DNA of 64,000 bases from Centroberyx gerrardi. Its lineage: Eukaryota; Chordata; Actinopteri; Beryciformes; Berycidae. Made by a program: the position numbers and the translations under genes. The stretch is from contig NC_136010.1 in the NCBI RefSeq assembly GCF_048128805.1, positions 15,355,980 through 15,419,979 of the forward strand, written 5' to 3'. Below are positions 25,700-38,735 of this stretch, piece by piece (position 1 is the stretch's first letter; each line of letters starts with the position of its first letter). The notes beneath the pieces are model-generated. The model had not been told where the DNA came from and did no database searches. It was given only the letters and a program-made list of their open reading frames with translations.

Positions 25700-28300
25700 T
25701 TTCTCCACCCTGAAACCGAAAGCCCTCGCCTCCTTATCATATCTGCACTATTAATTAGGAGGGCTCGTACTTACACTGTTTAATTTTTAAGATGCTATAT
25801 TTTAGATGGCAGAGAAGTTAATAAAAGAATGTCAGTTATGTGTGCAAATGATTAAGTTTGATCTTTGTACATTTATTATTTTAGGAAATCTAGTGGGCCC
25901 ATTTGTTTTTTTTACCATTTTGCAATAGGACTTATAGAATATCCAGTAATGAATGTAAAGATACTATACACTCTTCACTAATATATGATGCTGCAGATGG
26001 ATCACCTGGAGGTCCAACTGCCCTAAACACAGCACATCTATGTAATTGTCAAATTAATCAAAATTGTCACAGTAACGTAGCCCATAATCGAATCCATGAT
26101 GAATGCCCTTAGATAGTTAATGATTCATCAGTATTTGGTTGTGGTGTGCACTGCTAGGATAAGATATTGTTATCTGTTAACATAAGCAATATCAATATGA
26201 AAATGGATATCAAAATATATCAGAATAGACTCCATAAGTCTTGTGAAGGTGAAACAATTGAGAATTCCACTCTCACCCTTTTTCTACCGTTCTGCCATAC
26301 TGGGGAAGGTACTGAAGCAGAGAGTTAGGGACAATATGTTGAATTTATCACCTCTTGTGGTGCTTTACCCAGAACCATTAACAGAACATTCAAAATGTAA
26401 CTGGCCCCGGAACCGTTTTGTTTTTTCATGTGTGTTGAGTGAAGTGAGTCAACAGCATTTGATCTGTGTAAAACTGTGGCAAGTTTTCCCTCACTGACTT
26501 ACAGGATCTAGTACAGGATTGTTAGTATCCACCTCCCTAGTGTTTGACTTTTGGTTGACGGTGTTTTTGTTTTTGATTTTTTCCACTTTAACACACATTT
26601 TAATAATGATGATAAAATATTAAAACCATTCAAGATACTTTCTGTCTGTACATCATATTACTTTATTGGCTACACCTTGAACCCACACTGACATTTCTTT
26701 CTTTCTGAGGAAGCTTGGATAGAATAAGGAACGATACTGTCCAGAGTGTTTTTGCACAGCATTAGTTTACCCATGAAGAGGCTGACCAGGTGAGGTTAAA
26801 CTAGTTGCAACAGACATGTTATTGATGACAGCAATCCACCATACATGCATTACCTGATTACCAAAGGGAACTCTGTAGCACATAGAATCACAGTTTTATT
26901 TAAATTAATTGTATTTATTGACGTATCACATCCTATCAGTAGCCACCACTCGAAACAGGTGCAAAATACTTGATATGTTATGGTTTATGAGATTGAGATG
27001 TAACACTAATCTTGACCTGTGAAGTTACTGTAAATAAGCCCAAACCTAAATTTGGTATTCATTCAGAATTTTCTTTTGGTTAAATGTTTGCATGCATTTT
27101 ACATTACATCATTCTTGGGAAAATCCATGATTTTATCAAAAGATGGCTTAATTGATTCACTGTATTTGATTTTGACTTTGCTTATTTCCCTGTAAATAAC
27201 TGTGCAAAATGTATATTGTAAAGAGATGGAAAGGTATAGTTTCTTGAGTTCAAAGTTTATGACTAATTGCTCTAAAATGTAAGTGTGACCTCAATTAAAG
27301 ATCATAACATTATAATTGCATTTTTTAGTCATTGCATATGTGTACAGTCTTTGAAGTAGTAGTTGTGTTTCAGGCCCCTTGTGATCATACTATAGTATAC
27401 CATGAGATGAAGTCATACCTCAAGTTAGGTTTGTTACTTCTCACGCATCCACACACACACACACACACACACACAGGGCACAGTTGAACATGTAGGTTAA
27501 GCCAGTATGCTCTTGTTTTATGACTGATTTCACCAGTTGTGGATCTTAGTAATAATTGCGCAATCTTTCCAGTCTATGGATGTTTGATACAGCTTAAAAG
27601 CCTGCGTGACTAATCATGCAGAGCTTTAGTTTTATATTTCCATCATTCCATTTGGGGAAACTAATCAAAAGAAAGTGTTTTTAAGTGTGTTCTCTGGCAC
27701 TGTAGGGGGTTTCTCCTCTTCCTCCTTCACTCTTCCTTTCTCTCTCTCTCTCTCTCTCTCTTCATCCCTTTCTCTCTTCTACATCTTTCCTCGCTCTCAG
27801 TGTTGTCATGCCATCCATCTGGATGAGTCATGTGCATTCCCTCCTGCACAGGAAACATAGTTACACACTGAGAGGCCATCGGAAGAATATGCTTTACGTA
27901 ATAATAGCACATTCTGGTTCTCCTAATGAATAACGTCAACACAGGCAGGGGGTGAAGAGATGAAGTCAGGGCTGGAGGTTAGTCATGACGCTCCCAGATG
28001 GGGATCAGCTTTACTCCTGGGGCTCAGGGATAGTATTACTGACCTCCATCCCATAAGACTTTACATGCCTGCATCCTGGTGAGGTCATCGCAACCTGTTT
28101 TTTATGTGCTCTCTCCGCAGAAAGGCTCCATATGATAATGACAACACTGGGTACATATGTCAGAGGCACTGTTCTCCTGGTGTGTATTGTGCACCCTCAG
28201 TATAATTATCAATAGCCTTTGCAATGAGGGAAATATTTTGTCCCTCCCCTCCAGCAAAAAACTTTGTGAGGTTAGAGCTTCTCATATTCCCCGTTTCGCC
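25700..28300. other. slmap-flnb intergenic region
   Basis: Possible slmap 3' UTR lies at the left (an AATAAA near 25,820). Beyond it are a (CA)n tract at about 27,450-27,475, a TC-rich tract at about 27,739-27,762 and no convincing coding exon. Untranslated 5' exons of the filamin gene could lie here unseen. Confidence 0.5.
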
Positions 28301-28304
28301 CTCC

Positions 28305-28312
28305 TTTAAAAG
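28305..28312 (+). promoter_or_regulatory. TATA-like box upstream of the filamin ATG
   Basis: TTTAAAAG lies about 65 bases before the first likely start codon. It could place a transcription start just upstream of the ATG. This is weak, since vertebrate filamin promoters are usually not TATA driven. Confidence 0.25.
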
Positions 28313-28375
28313 CTCCCCCGTACTGTGGATCACATTTTAAACAAGCTGGTTGATGAGCACAACAGTCATCTCAGG

Positions 28376-31300
28376 ATGTTTTCCATGGAGAGCCAGTTCT
28401 CCCCAGGTGGACACGGCGTATGTGCCACTGAGTGTAACCTGGCGGACGATGCGCCGTGGAAGAAGATTCAGAAGAACACCTTCACCCGCTGGTGCAATGA
28501 GCACCTGCGCTGTGTGGACAGAGCGATCCATGACCTGCAGTTTGACCTGAACGACGGGCTGACCCTCATCGCCCTTCTGGAGGTGCTGAGCCACAAGAAG
28601 ATGCCCAGGAAATACCACACACGGCCCACCTTCAGGCAGATGAGACTGGACAACGTGTCTGTGGCCCTGGAGTTTCTGGAGCAAGAGAAGATTAAGCTGG
28701 TGTCCATAGGTGAGTCAAAGAGGTCGTACATCCAAACTTGCTGATCTTGCTCTAGAAAAATGCCCAGAGTTCCAGTGTATGGTCCTAGGATTTAGGTGCT
28801 CTTGTAATATTGAGGGAATGACATGGAATCCATAGAGAGTGTTGAAATATTGTCCAGTTTGGTATTAATTTCAACAATTTCCTATTATGTTTTTCTACTG
28901 ACCACTGGAGCTTACATGTCTGTGCTTATAATATCACTGCTATTCTCTCAGTATTTTACATAATATTGCCAGCCGATGCTTTTGCATTTGGGTCAGTTTG
29001 ATGATGGATGGGTGATGTTGCCCCTCCAGATAGCAAGGCCATTGTGGATGGCAACATGAAGCTGATTCTGGGGTTGGTGTGGACTCTGATCCTACACTAC
29101 TCCATCTCCTCCCACCTGCTGGAGGATGGAGAAGCCAAGAAACAGACGCCCGAGCTGCGGCTGCTGGGCTGGATTCAGGGTAAAGTGCCTGAACTGCCCA
29201 TCACCAACTTCAACCAGGACTGGATGGATGGCAAGGCACTGGGAGCCTTGGTGGACGGACTGGCCCCAGGTGAGCTGTTACTGGATCTACTTTATCACAG
29301 CCATAACTAATGATGAGAGAGTCAAGAATAAACAGACCACCAAGAACTATGTTATCATTTAACTGCCTTTTTTCTCATTTTATTTAATAATGGACCTACT
29401 TTGAAATCAGGTTCAGTTTCTCCTGCTGTCTGCCTTAGTTCTCAGTTCCCTAAAGAGACTCAGCACCAGCAGTATTGTACACAGTCTGGTTTAACAGTGA
29501 TGGTCCTCTGGCTGCAGGCCTGTGTCCTGACTGGGAGAGCTGGGACGAGATGCAGCGAGTGGACAACGCCAGAGAGGCCATGCAGCAGGCTGATGAGTGG
29601 CTAGGAGTGCCACAGGTTGGTTCCAGGACGGCTGAGTTTTGCTAAGAACTTACTTCTGTACCCTCTTAGAGGCAAATATAATGAACTAGCAGGGACTGTA
29701 CACGACAATACTCTACACTACCAGGTAGCCTTCCCTGCTAAGGCATACGCAGTATTACTTTTGACCTCTTGGGTTTAAAACTGGGCCATGACTTCTACTG
29801 CTTGTTATTTTCTCTGTCTCTCTCATTCTGTCTACTCTGTTCTATCTAATAAAGCACAAATAGTTTAAAAGTAATCTTAAAAAATCCATACACTCAGAAA
29901 GGCAACACACTTGTGCAAACTACGCATCAGTCAAACCCAGCTGTTTCCTTCTTTTACTCTTTTGTAAGATGTTATGACATATTTCTCAAAAAGGCCTCCT
30001 GGGAAAAGGACTTGGAGTTTACCTCATCATCTCAGTATTTGCCCCAGTATCCAGTCTCAATAACTAGTTTACTTTACTCTTAAAACCTTGCAGAGGGATG
30101 ACATCATGTCACACAGGCAGTTAGATCATCCGAGTTATTGTGACTGCTGGTGACTTCAACTCCTGCTGATCATCGGTAGACACTCTAGGGTTAAGCAGTT
30201 AGCGGAACCGCTCCCTTTGACGACGCTGACCGCACTAATGGGAAGTTTGAGGAGGAGGAGGCACTTTATTTCTCAACAGGATGAGACGTCCGTTGTTATT
30301 GTGTAACGTGTAAGACCTTCAAATTGCATCATTTCCTTAAGGTTATAGCTCCAGAGGAGATCATCGACCCCTGTGTGGATGAGCAGTCCATCATGACCTA
30401 CCTGTCCATGTTCCCCAAAGCCCAACTGAAACCTGGAGCACCCCTCAAACCAAAATCAGGTGTGTGCCTGCAGGCCCAAAGCAAGCCAAATTAGGGTAAA
30501 AATGATATAATTGATTCCGTATCTCATGATTTTAAATTGATGTTTTAAGTCCTTAAATTAATTTAAAATCCATGTATTTGGTATAAGTGAAAGGACAAAT
30601 TCTGATTCTTTCATTCTTTCTACTTGTCTGGTGAATTTAAAAGCAAATTGCAAGTAATTGTAGTTAATCATATATCACTTGGCCCTTGATGATTAGCATA
30701 ATATTATCAAAGGTCTCTTGAAATTCATACATTTTTTATACTATTACATATCACATGAACAGAATGACATCTTAAGGATATGATGATATGGGAGTATGTT
30801 CAAAAATTCACATAAGGTATCATATACTGGGACACTAAATATACCACGGCTGGTCCTGTTTGAATTACGTCAGTGAACTAAATTATGCTATATTATTCTT
30901 GTCTGTAGTTAAAATAGTTTAGTTGAAATGTACCCTAATGCTGACATAAAATTCTCCATATCTATCCACTTAAAACCTCAATATTAAGTCTTCCAGCTCA
31001 CTTGTTTCAGTGTCAAAAGCGAAGGCCTGCAGAGCCAGTGGGCGGGGGCTGCAGCCTGCTGGGGTGAGGGTCGGCCATGTGGCGAGCTTCAAAGTAGATA
31101 CGTCCAGAGCTGGACCCGGGCACCTGGAAGTGCATGTCAGGGGACCAGGTGTGTTTGTTTGTTTGGCTGTTTGGTTGCTTTTTTCTAATGCATATTGGAG
31201 GCAGATTGCATATGTTGCGCGTATTCTACTGCATATTTGTGTGTTTTCTCTACAGATGGCATGGATGTACCTGTTAAACATAAAGAGGACAGCGAAGACT

Positions 31301-34300
31301 TTTATTTTCAGTATGAACCCAACATAGTGGGTAACCACATAATCTCGATCACATGGGGAGGGGAGCACATCTTCAAGAGGTGAGCAGAGAGCCTGGTCAT
31401 GTTCAAACAGTGGCCTTAGGGATGGGACGATGTATTGAAATTCAATACATCGCAATACAAAAATGTGACAATACGTTTTGGGGGGCAGAAAAATGCATCG
31501 CAATATTAGCTACATTTTATTCTGCTGTAGTAATCACAATTTCACAAGCTCTCCATGGAAATTATATTATTTGTACTTTGTAATGACATTTTTAAATGAT
31601 TGTTTACATTCTAACAAGCCAATGCCGTCACTAGAAGGATTAGTGGCCCAGAAATAAACATAATTCTGCACAGTCATACTTGGTTATTTGTTATTTGTTA
31701 CATCGTATCGTGGCTGTATCGAATCGTGAACCCCATATCACGTACCGAGTCGTATCATGAGATAAGGATATTGTCCCATCCCTAGGCTTTACATTTGGTA
31801 GATGTGGTGAATGTAACTTTATTAATTCTAATGTTTTTAGAATGGTCTCCATGAACACAGCCCCGCTCAGTTTTAGTTGTTTCCTTTTTGTGTTGACAGC
31901 CCATTTGAGGTCGGGGTCGGTCCAAAAGCAGGCCCTCAGATGATCCGGGCGTGGGGTCCAGGACTGGAGCATGGTGTTGTGGAAATGTCAGCTGACTTTA
32001 TAGTGGAATCTGTCGGCGCTACTGCAGGGATGCTGGGTAGGAGACACAGACTGTTGAATGGCGAGATCACTGTTAAAGTCAATTGGATAGGTACAAAGTA
32101 TACAGTCCAGAAAACACTGGACTTAGAAGGAGACAGAAGGAGGGATAAAAGGATCGGCATTGTCATTTCTGTTCTGCAGGCTTTGCCATCGAGGGCCCCT
32201 CCCAGGCTCGGATCGAATGTGATGACCAGGACGATGGGTCATGTGACGTGAGGTTCTGGCCTACAAAACCTGGGGAATACGCCGTGCATGTGACGTGTGA
32301 CGACGAGGAGATTGAGGACAGTCCCTTCGTGTCCTATATAAACCCAAATAAGAAGGAATGCTACCCACACAAGGCGAGTCGGTGCCTCTCTGCAGAGTTG
32401 CTGTGTCCATTTATTCTGCTCTATTTTGCATCTAGGTCATCTGTAGTGGACCAGGCAAGGATGCAGCAGAGTGGCAGCTCTACACTGTGGTGGATTGTAT
32501 TTACAGTGTAATCTTGGGCTTTATATATTCCTAATTCACATTCTGATTAAGATATCCCTGTTTAATGTGAATGTCTATAACAATTTAAACCCATTTCATA
32601 AATAACAACACAGTAAATAGCATGGACTTTTGTAGAAGAACTCTACTAGAAAGGAATTGAAATAGGTTACTCCAGTGATCATGTACAGATCAGCAAATAT
32701 TTGATGATAAACAGCTCTCTCCCAAAACTAAATCCGCAAAACCAAGATGATATCATGTACTTTCAAGTGCTCGTGCTACACTGACGATGTATGGGGAGCT
32801 GACTATGCAGACTTAAAGAATGTGTATTTGAGCTTGTGTATGTAAACAAATTTTAATCAGTAGTTGTTCAACAGTCCTGAACCAGAAAATCACCCTTGCT
32901 GCTGTCACAGTGTACAGAGTCAGTCTCTTATTCATTGTCAGTGGAGCAGCTCCAGGAAGTGTCGCCTGATGGCATCAGAGACAAGGATCTAGACTCCCTT
33001 ATCTCTGGCTTGAAGAGAAATTTGTTTACACAAAACTGCCCAACAACATAACATGAATGAATTTTAGGGCGTGCCCTCAGTTCATTTATTGTTTTTATTA
33101 TGTTTTAGGTGAAAGTCTTTGGAATGGGAGAGAGTCAGGAAGGCTTCATTTTAAACAGATTGATGGAGTTCACAGTAGATGCCAGGTTTGCTGGAGATGG
33201 ATCACTGGGCATCCAGGCTCAGGTAAAACTAACACACACACACACACACACTGAACTGGCCTGGGTGGAGCATATGGACAGAAATAATGTACAGAAGTAA
33301 TGAGACAAATATCAGGCACCTTCCACACATATACTATAATCCAGAATTTACTCTAGTAATACTTCATTATAATATACTTGTTATGTTGTATTAAGTTTGT
33401 GAAGTGTTATATATCATCCTACTCTGTAACCCATAGAACATCGAGGGGAAGCCTGTCAGTGTGGATGTGAAGTGTAAACAGCCTGGCCTGTACACCTGTT
33501 TCTACACACCCACCTCTCTGGTCAAACACACCGTCTTTGTAACCTGGGGAGGGGTCGGTGTGCCTGGCAGCCCCTTCAGAGTGAGTCCTCACCTCACACA
33601 TTTATGGACACATTCTGCTTAGTGTTTTTAAAAGACCTAGTAAAGATATGAAGCTCTTTAATAATAGTAATAATCCACAGCATTTTGATATAAATATATG
33701 TCAGTTTTGCTACTTGCTATTGTAAACTGATATAACACAATATCGACTGAACCTATAGCCAGTTCATAAACGCTTTTACATTTGCTGTTCTAAACACCTG
33801 GTGTAGGGTGGGTCTTTCCAGTAGCAGCAACAGCGGTTTGTTTGGAATAAATAGAAGAAGAAGTGGCTAGTTAGCATGAGCAGCAATAGCCAACATGGTT
33901 GAACTGGCAAAGAAAGGACCAGTAGCTACAGAAACTCAAAATCCAGTAATACAGTAAAATACAGTGCTGGCCACACTGTTTAATAGCCAAATGATCAAAG
34001 CAAAAACACCACAGTGATAGCCGCGTATCACAAAAGATGACGGCAAAATATTAATATAGAATAATATAGAAGATTTTGAGGATTACCACTTTAAATACAT
34101 GCCAACATAAACTGTGCAGGTAGTTGTTTGTTTAAAATATCTATTTTTTGCTCTAGGTAACCCCTGGAAGAATTAAATTTGAGCCTTCATGCAACACCTC
34201 AAACATCAAGACTCAAGGGTCAGATCACAACGGTGAGGTGGATTTTCACACGATATCCTCCATCTTCAGTCTACTCTTCAAGCATAAATTGTCATTGTGA

Positions 34301-37300
34301 TGGATAGATAATATGAGAGAAGGAAAATATGTACGCTTTTGAATGCTGTGGGTATCTGTAGTACTGTTTGAACAATACAATCCTACCCCACTACTATGTT
34401 GCATGTTGTAGAGAAGAGGACATCAGCCTGGATCTTGCCAAAAGCACAGACAAAATCCTGACGTTTTGCTGGAACATGAACATAGAAAGTGAATGAAGAG
34501 ATTCTAAAGAGATTCTATTTTCCACTACTATGTTGCATGTTGTAGGAGAGGGTATCGGCCTGGATCTTGCCAAAAGCACTAATTCTCTGTTCAAGCTTGA
34601 TTTGAATGTCACCAGTCCTGAAAATGTGCCAGCTGATGCCAACAAGGTATGGCAATAGCTACACACACACACATGCACACATATATACAGAATATCTATG
34701 TTCAGTTTTGATCAGTTCAGTTCTCTCTGCTCAGGTCACGGCTTACGGCCCGGGTCTAGAAGGTGGATTTGTTGGGACCCTCGCCGACTTCATCATCGAC
34801 ACAAACGACTCCGGCAGCGGTCAGCTCTCTGTGACAGTGGACGGTCCCGGCCCCGCCAAAATACAGTGCTCTGATAACCAGGACGGTAGCTGCACAGTGA
34901 CGTATCTACCAGTGGAAAATGGAGAACACCTGATCAACATTGTCTTCCAGGGAGTACACATCCCAGGCTCCCCGTTCCACGCTGACATCCAGATGCCCTT
35001 CGATCCCGCCAAGGTGGTCGTATCTGGGCCTGGGCTGAAGAGGGGCAAAGTCGGGGAGCCTTGTGTTGTGAATATCGACTGTGGCTCGGCCGGGTTCGGT
35101 GAGCTGTCAGTAGAGGCGGTGTCCGAAACTGGACAAAAGGCCAAGACAGAGGTTCAGAAAAATAAAGATGGCACCTGCACAGTTGTCTATGTGCCTCTCA
35201 CCGCTGGCGTCTACACACTCCGATTGAAGTATGGAGGAAAAGTGCTGGCTAACATTCCCTCTGAGGTGATAGTGGATCCTGCTGTTTGCACCAGCCGGGT
35301 GAAACTCTGCGGGAGTGGAGCTGATGGTGGAGGTAAGGTTGTGTGTCTCATGACCACATATAGAGTAATACTACAGTTCAGCTGTTCAGGTTTTATTTGA
35401 GGAGTTTGGATCATCCACAGTATGCTTATTGCTGGCATGTATGCAGGAGATGCAGGAGAACTAAAGGGTTTTGAAGGAGAACAGAAAGCAGCGTCAGTCT
35501 TTGCCAGCGGGACTGGACTCCTTCAGGGACTAACAGGGGAGAGAAACCATTTTACTATCACAGCGAGGTAAGACAGAAGGCCTTCCATGTTTCACATCAG
35601 CCTCATTAGTCTGCAGACAAAATGACGTTTTGTTTTAAGAGAAACAAAGCGAATGAAGAGTTTCAAACTATTTTCCACAGAAGTGGCGGAGCAGGAGGCG
35701 TAGCTGTCACTGTGGAGGGACCATCGGATGCCAAAGTGTCCTGCACAGACCGTAATGATGGCCGTTACGATGTGCAGTACACCCCCAGTGTACCAGGACT
35801 CTATCAGGTCAACATCACCTCTGGAGGGGAACACATTGAAGGTAAGGCTTTAAAGATTCAGTTCTTCTTGAGTATCTGAGATATTTGGATCAAGTATTCA
35901 ATATGTGTCAATTCTAATTCTTCATCTAAATCAAGGAAGCCCCTTCAAGGTGCCAGTGAAGGAAGTCTCTGATAAAAGCGACGTCAAAATCTCTGGTCCA
36001 GGACTGGAATCAGGAGTCTGCACCCAAATCCCTCAGACCTTCACTATTGACTGCAGCAAGACTGGAAATGCCCTACAGTCTGTGGCTGTTATGACACCCA
36101 GTGGTAAGTCAAAGCACTCAACATTAAGATATTTTCTGAGTGGTTCATTGTTGTGGCTCAAATCATTGTGTTTATATTGTTTTTTTTAGGGAAAATAGAG
36201 CTTGTTGATGTGAAAGACACTGGGGATGGAACGTACTCTTTGGTTTACTGTCCTTCTATGGAGGGTGATCACTCTCTGGTGGTCAAATATGCTGAAGAAG
36301 AGGCATTTTCCAGGTAACATGTCATTTATGTAAAAATAATTTTGGGTTCAACAAAGCAGGGAAGTATCAGATAGAATGATTTATTACCATTAATTTATTT
36401 CACCTGTCTCTTATCTTTCTCATACATCAAAGCCCATTTGCCTTCCGAGTGCTGCCAAATAAAAGTACCAACAAGTTGAAAGCATCAGAACCAGGACTGG
36501 AATCAGGAGTCGGTGCCCAAATCCCGCAGACCTTCACTAGAGGCTGTAAGACAGGAGAAGCTCCAGAGACGATGAGCTCATCATTCATCAAATTATACAA
36601 TTTCACTCTTTCTCTTTTACTTTTTACTAAGAGATCATTTTCATATTTTGTTGATCTGGCCAGGTGAAATAGACCCTGCTGATGTGACAGACAACGCAGA
36701 TGGGACTTTCTCAGCAGCCTGCTCTCCTGATGATGATGATGATGATGATGCCAACAAGCTGAAAGTGTTGGGTCCAGGTCTTTGTGCCAAAGTTCCCCAG
36801 ACTTTCACTATAGACTGTTCCAAGACAGGGAGAGTCCCAGAGTCTGTGGCTGTTAAGACACCCAATGGTGGGTATTATCATGTACCTTCTAGATTTTAGT
36901 TCTGATTTTGTACTATTCCAATATTCAGAAGGAAACGGAATGTGCACAATGTGATGAAAACATGTTTTTAATGGTCAGGTGACATGGAGCTGGTTGAGGT
37001 GACAGACAGTGGAGACGGGACATACTCAGTGGTTTACTGTCCCACTGTGGAAGGTGCTCACCATCTGGTGGTCAAACATGATGATGGAGAGGAGTTTTGT
37101 AGGTGAGAATAAGAGGGCTAATGATAGATTTCATAAGCAAAACACATACCATAAACCATTATTGCAATATTTTTGTTGTAGATATCTATTTACTCACTTA
37201 TTTGTTTCTTTTTTCACTTATTGATTGATGGTTGCATTGATTCATGCAGGCCCTTAAACTTCCAAGTTTGTCCCGTCAGTGATGCCAACAGGCTGAAAGT

Positions 37301-38703
37301 TTCTGGTCCAGGACTGGAATCGGGACTTTGTGCCCCAGAGTCTGTGCCTGTTATAACACCAAATGGTAATATTATTCATTTGTCGGGATATTACACGTAG
37401 TTATTTCCTCATTGGTGGTTTTATTTGCATTGTATCGGTAGTTTTGTTAACTGCCCTGTGACCTCATTCAGGTAACATGGAGCTTGTTGAGGTGACAAAC
37501 AACAGAGTCGGGACAAACTCACCTCTCTCTGTGGAAGGCGATCATTCTTCGGTGGTCAGATATGCTGATGGAGATGAATATGTTAGGTAGATTTTCACTT
37601 AATTTTTTTTAACAAATTAGAAATATTTCAGCAGCTTTATCTGTAGGTTATTTAGTTCTATATTTTAGATGATTTCTTTATTTTTACTTTGCTGTAAAGT
37701 GTTTATTGTGAATGTCATTTTTTGTGTGTCATCATCGTTATCATCATGTTACCTGTGTTACCAAGTGATTCCAGTAGAAAGGTGAAAGTTTCAGTACCTG
37801 GACTGGAATCAGAAGTCTGCGCCCAAATCCCTCAGACCTTCACTATTGGCTGCAGCAAGACTGGAGACGCCCCGCAGTCTGTGGCTGTTATGACACCCAG
37901 TGGCAAGTTTTAGAAGAAGCACCTTGAGCAAAACTTGATTATTTTCATGTCTGAAGTGAAATTTCCGGCTGTGTGTGAAGTTATCTGATTGAATCTGCCT
38001 CATCCTGTCTTATCAACAGGCACTATGGAGATTGTTAAAGTAACTGACAATGGAGATGGGACATATTCAGTAGCGTACTCTCCTTCTGCGGAGGGTGCTC
38101 ACTCTCTGAAAGTCAAATATGCTGATGAAGCAGAGTTTAGCAAGTATGGCTCATAAACACTTTCAGTGCAGCTTAATCTGTAGCTACATGTTTAATTTGT
38201 TAATAAAGTTAAGGTTATTAAAATGGTGTTCTTTCACTGCCTTTCAGTCTCTCCAACTTCCAAGTCCTGCCCACCAATGATGCCAACAAGCTGAAAGTCT
38301 CTGGTCCAGGACTGGAGTCAGGACTTTGTGTTAAAGTTCCTCAATCTTTCACTATTGACTGCAGCAAGACTGGAGAAGCCCCAGAGTCTGTGGCTGTCAT
38401 GACACCAAATGGTGAGAATAATGTCAAGAAATGAAAGCTGTTAAGTATGTTTTGTTTGTCGGTTTTTTCTTTTAATGATGGTTTCCACATTGTTTCTTTG
38501 CTTCAAACAGGCCACATGGAGCTGGTTGAGGTGACAGACAATGGAGACGGGATATACTCAGTGGTTTACTCTCCCTCTGTGGAAGGTGCTCACCATCTGG
38601 TCGTCAAATATGCTGATGAAGAGGAGTTTCAGAGGTAGAATCTATTCACATTTTTAAAAACTATTTGAGGTTTATTAGAGTTCCTCACATACATTTTTGA
38701 TTG

Positions 38704-38735
<32 letters not shown>

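Noticed and set aside
30970-31503. 177-codon minus-strand open frame
   Set aside because: It is antisense to filamin exons 31011-31148 and 31256-31379, which have clear splice sites and filamin homology.
36433-36867. Reading the filamin as a pseudogene because of the damaged unit 2
   Set aside because: A usable donor restores the phase and every other exon joins in frame, so a functional gene is the simpler reading.
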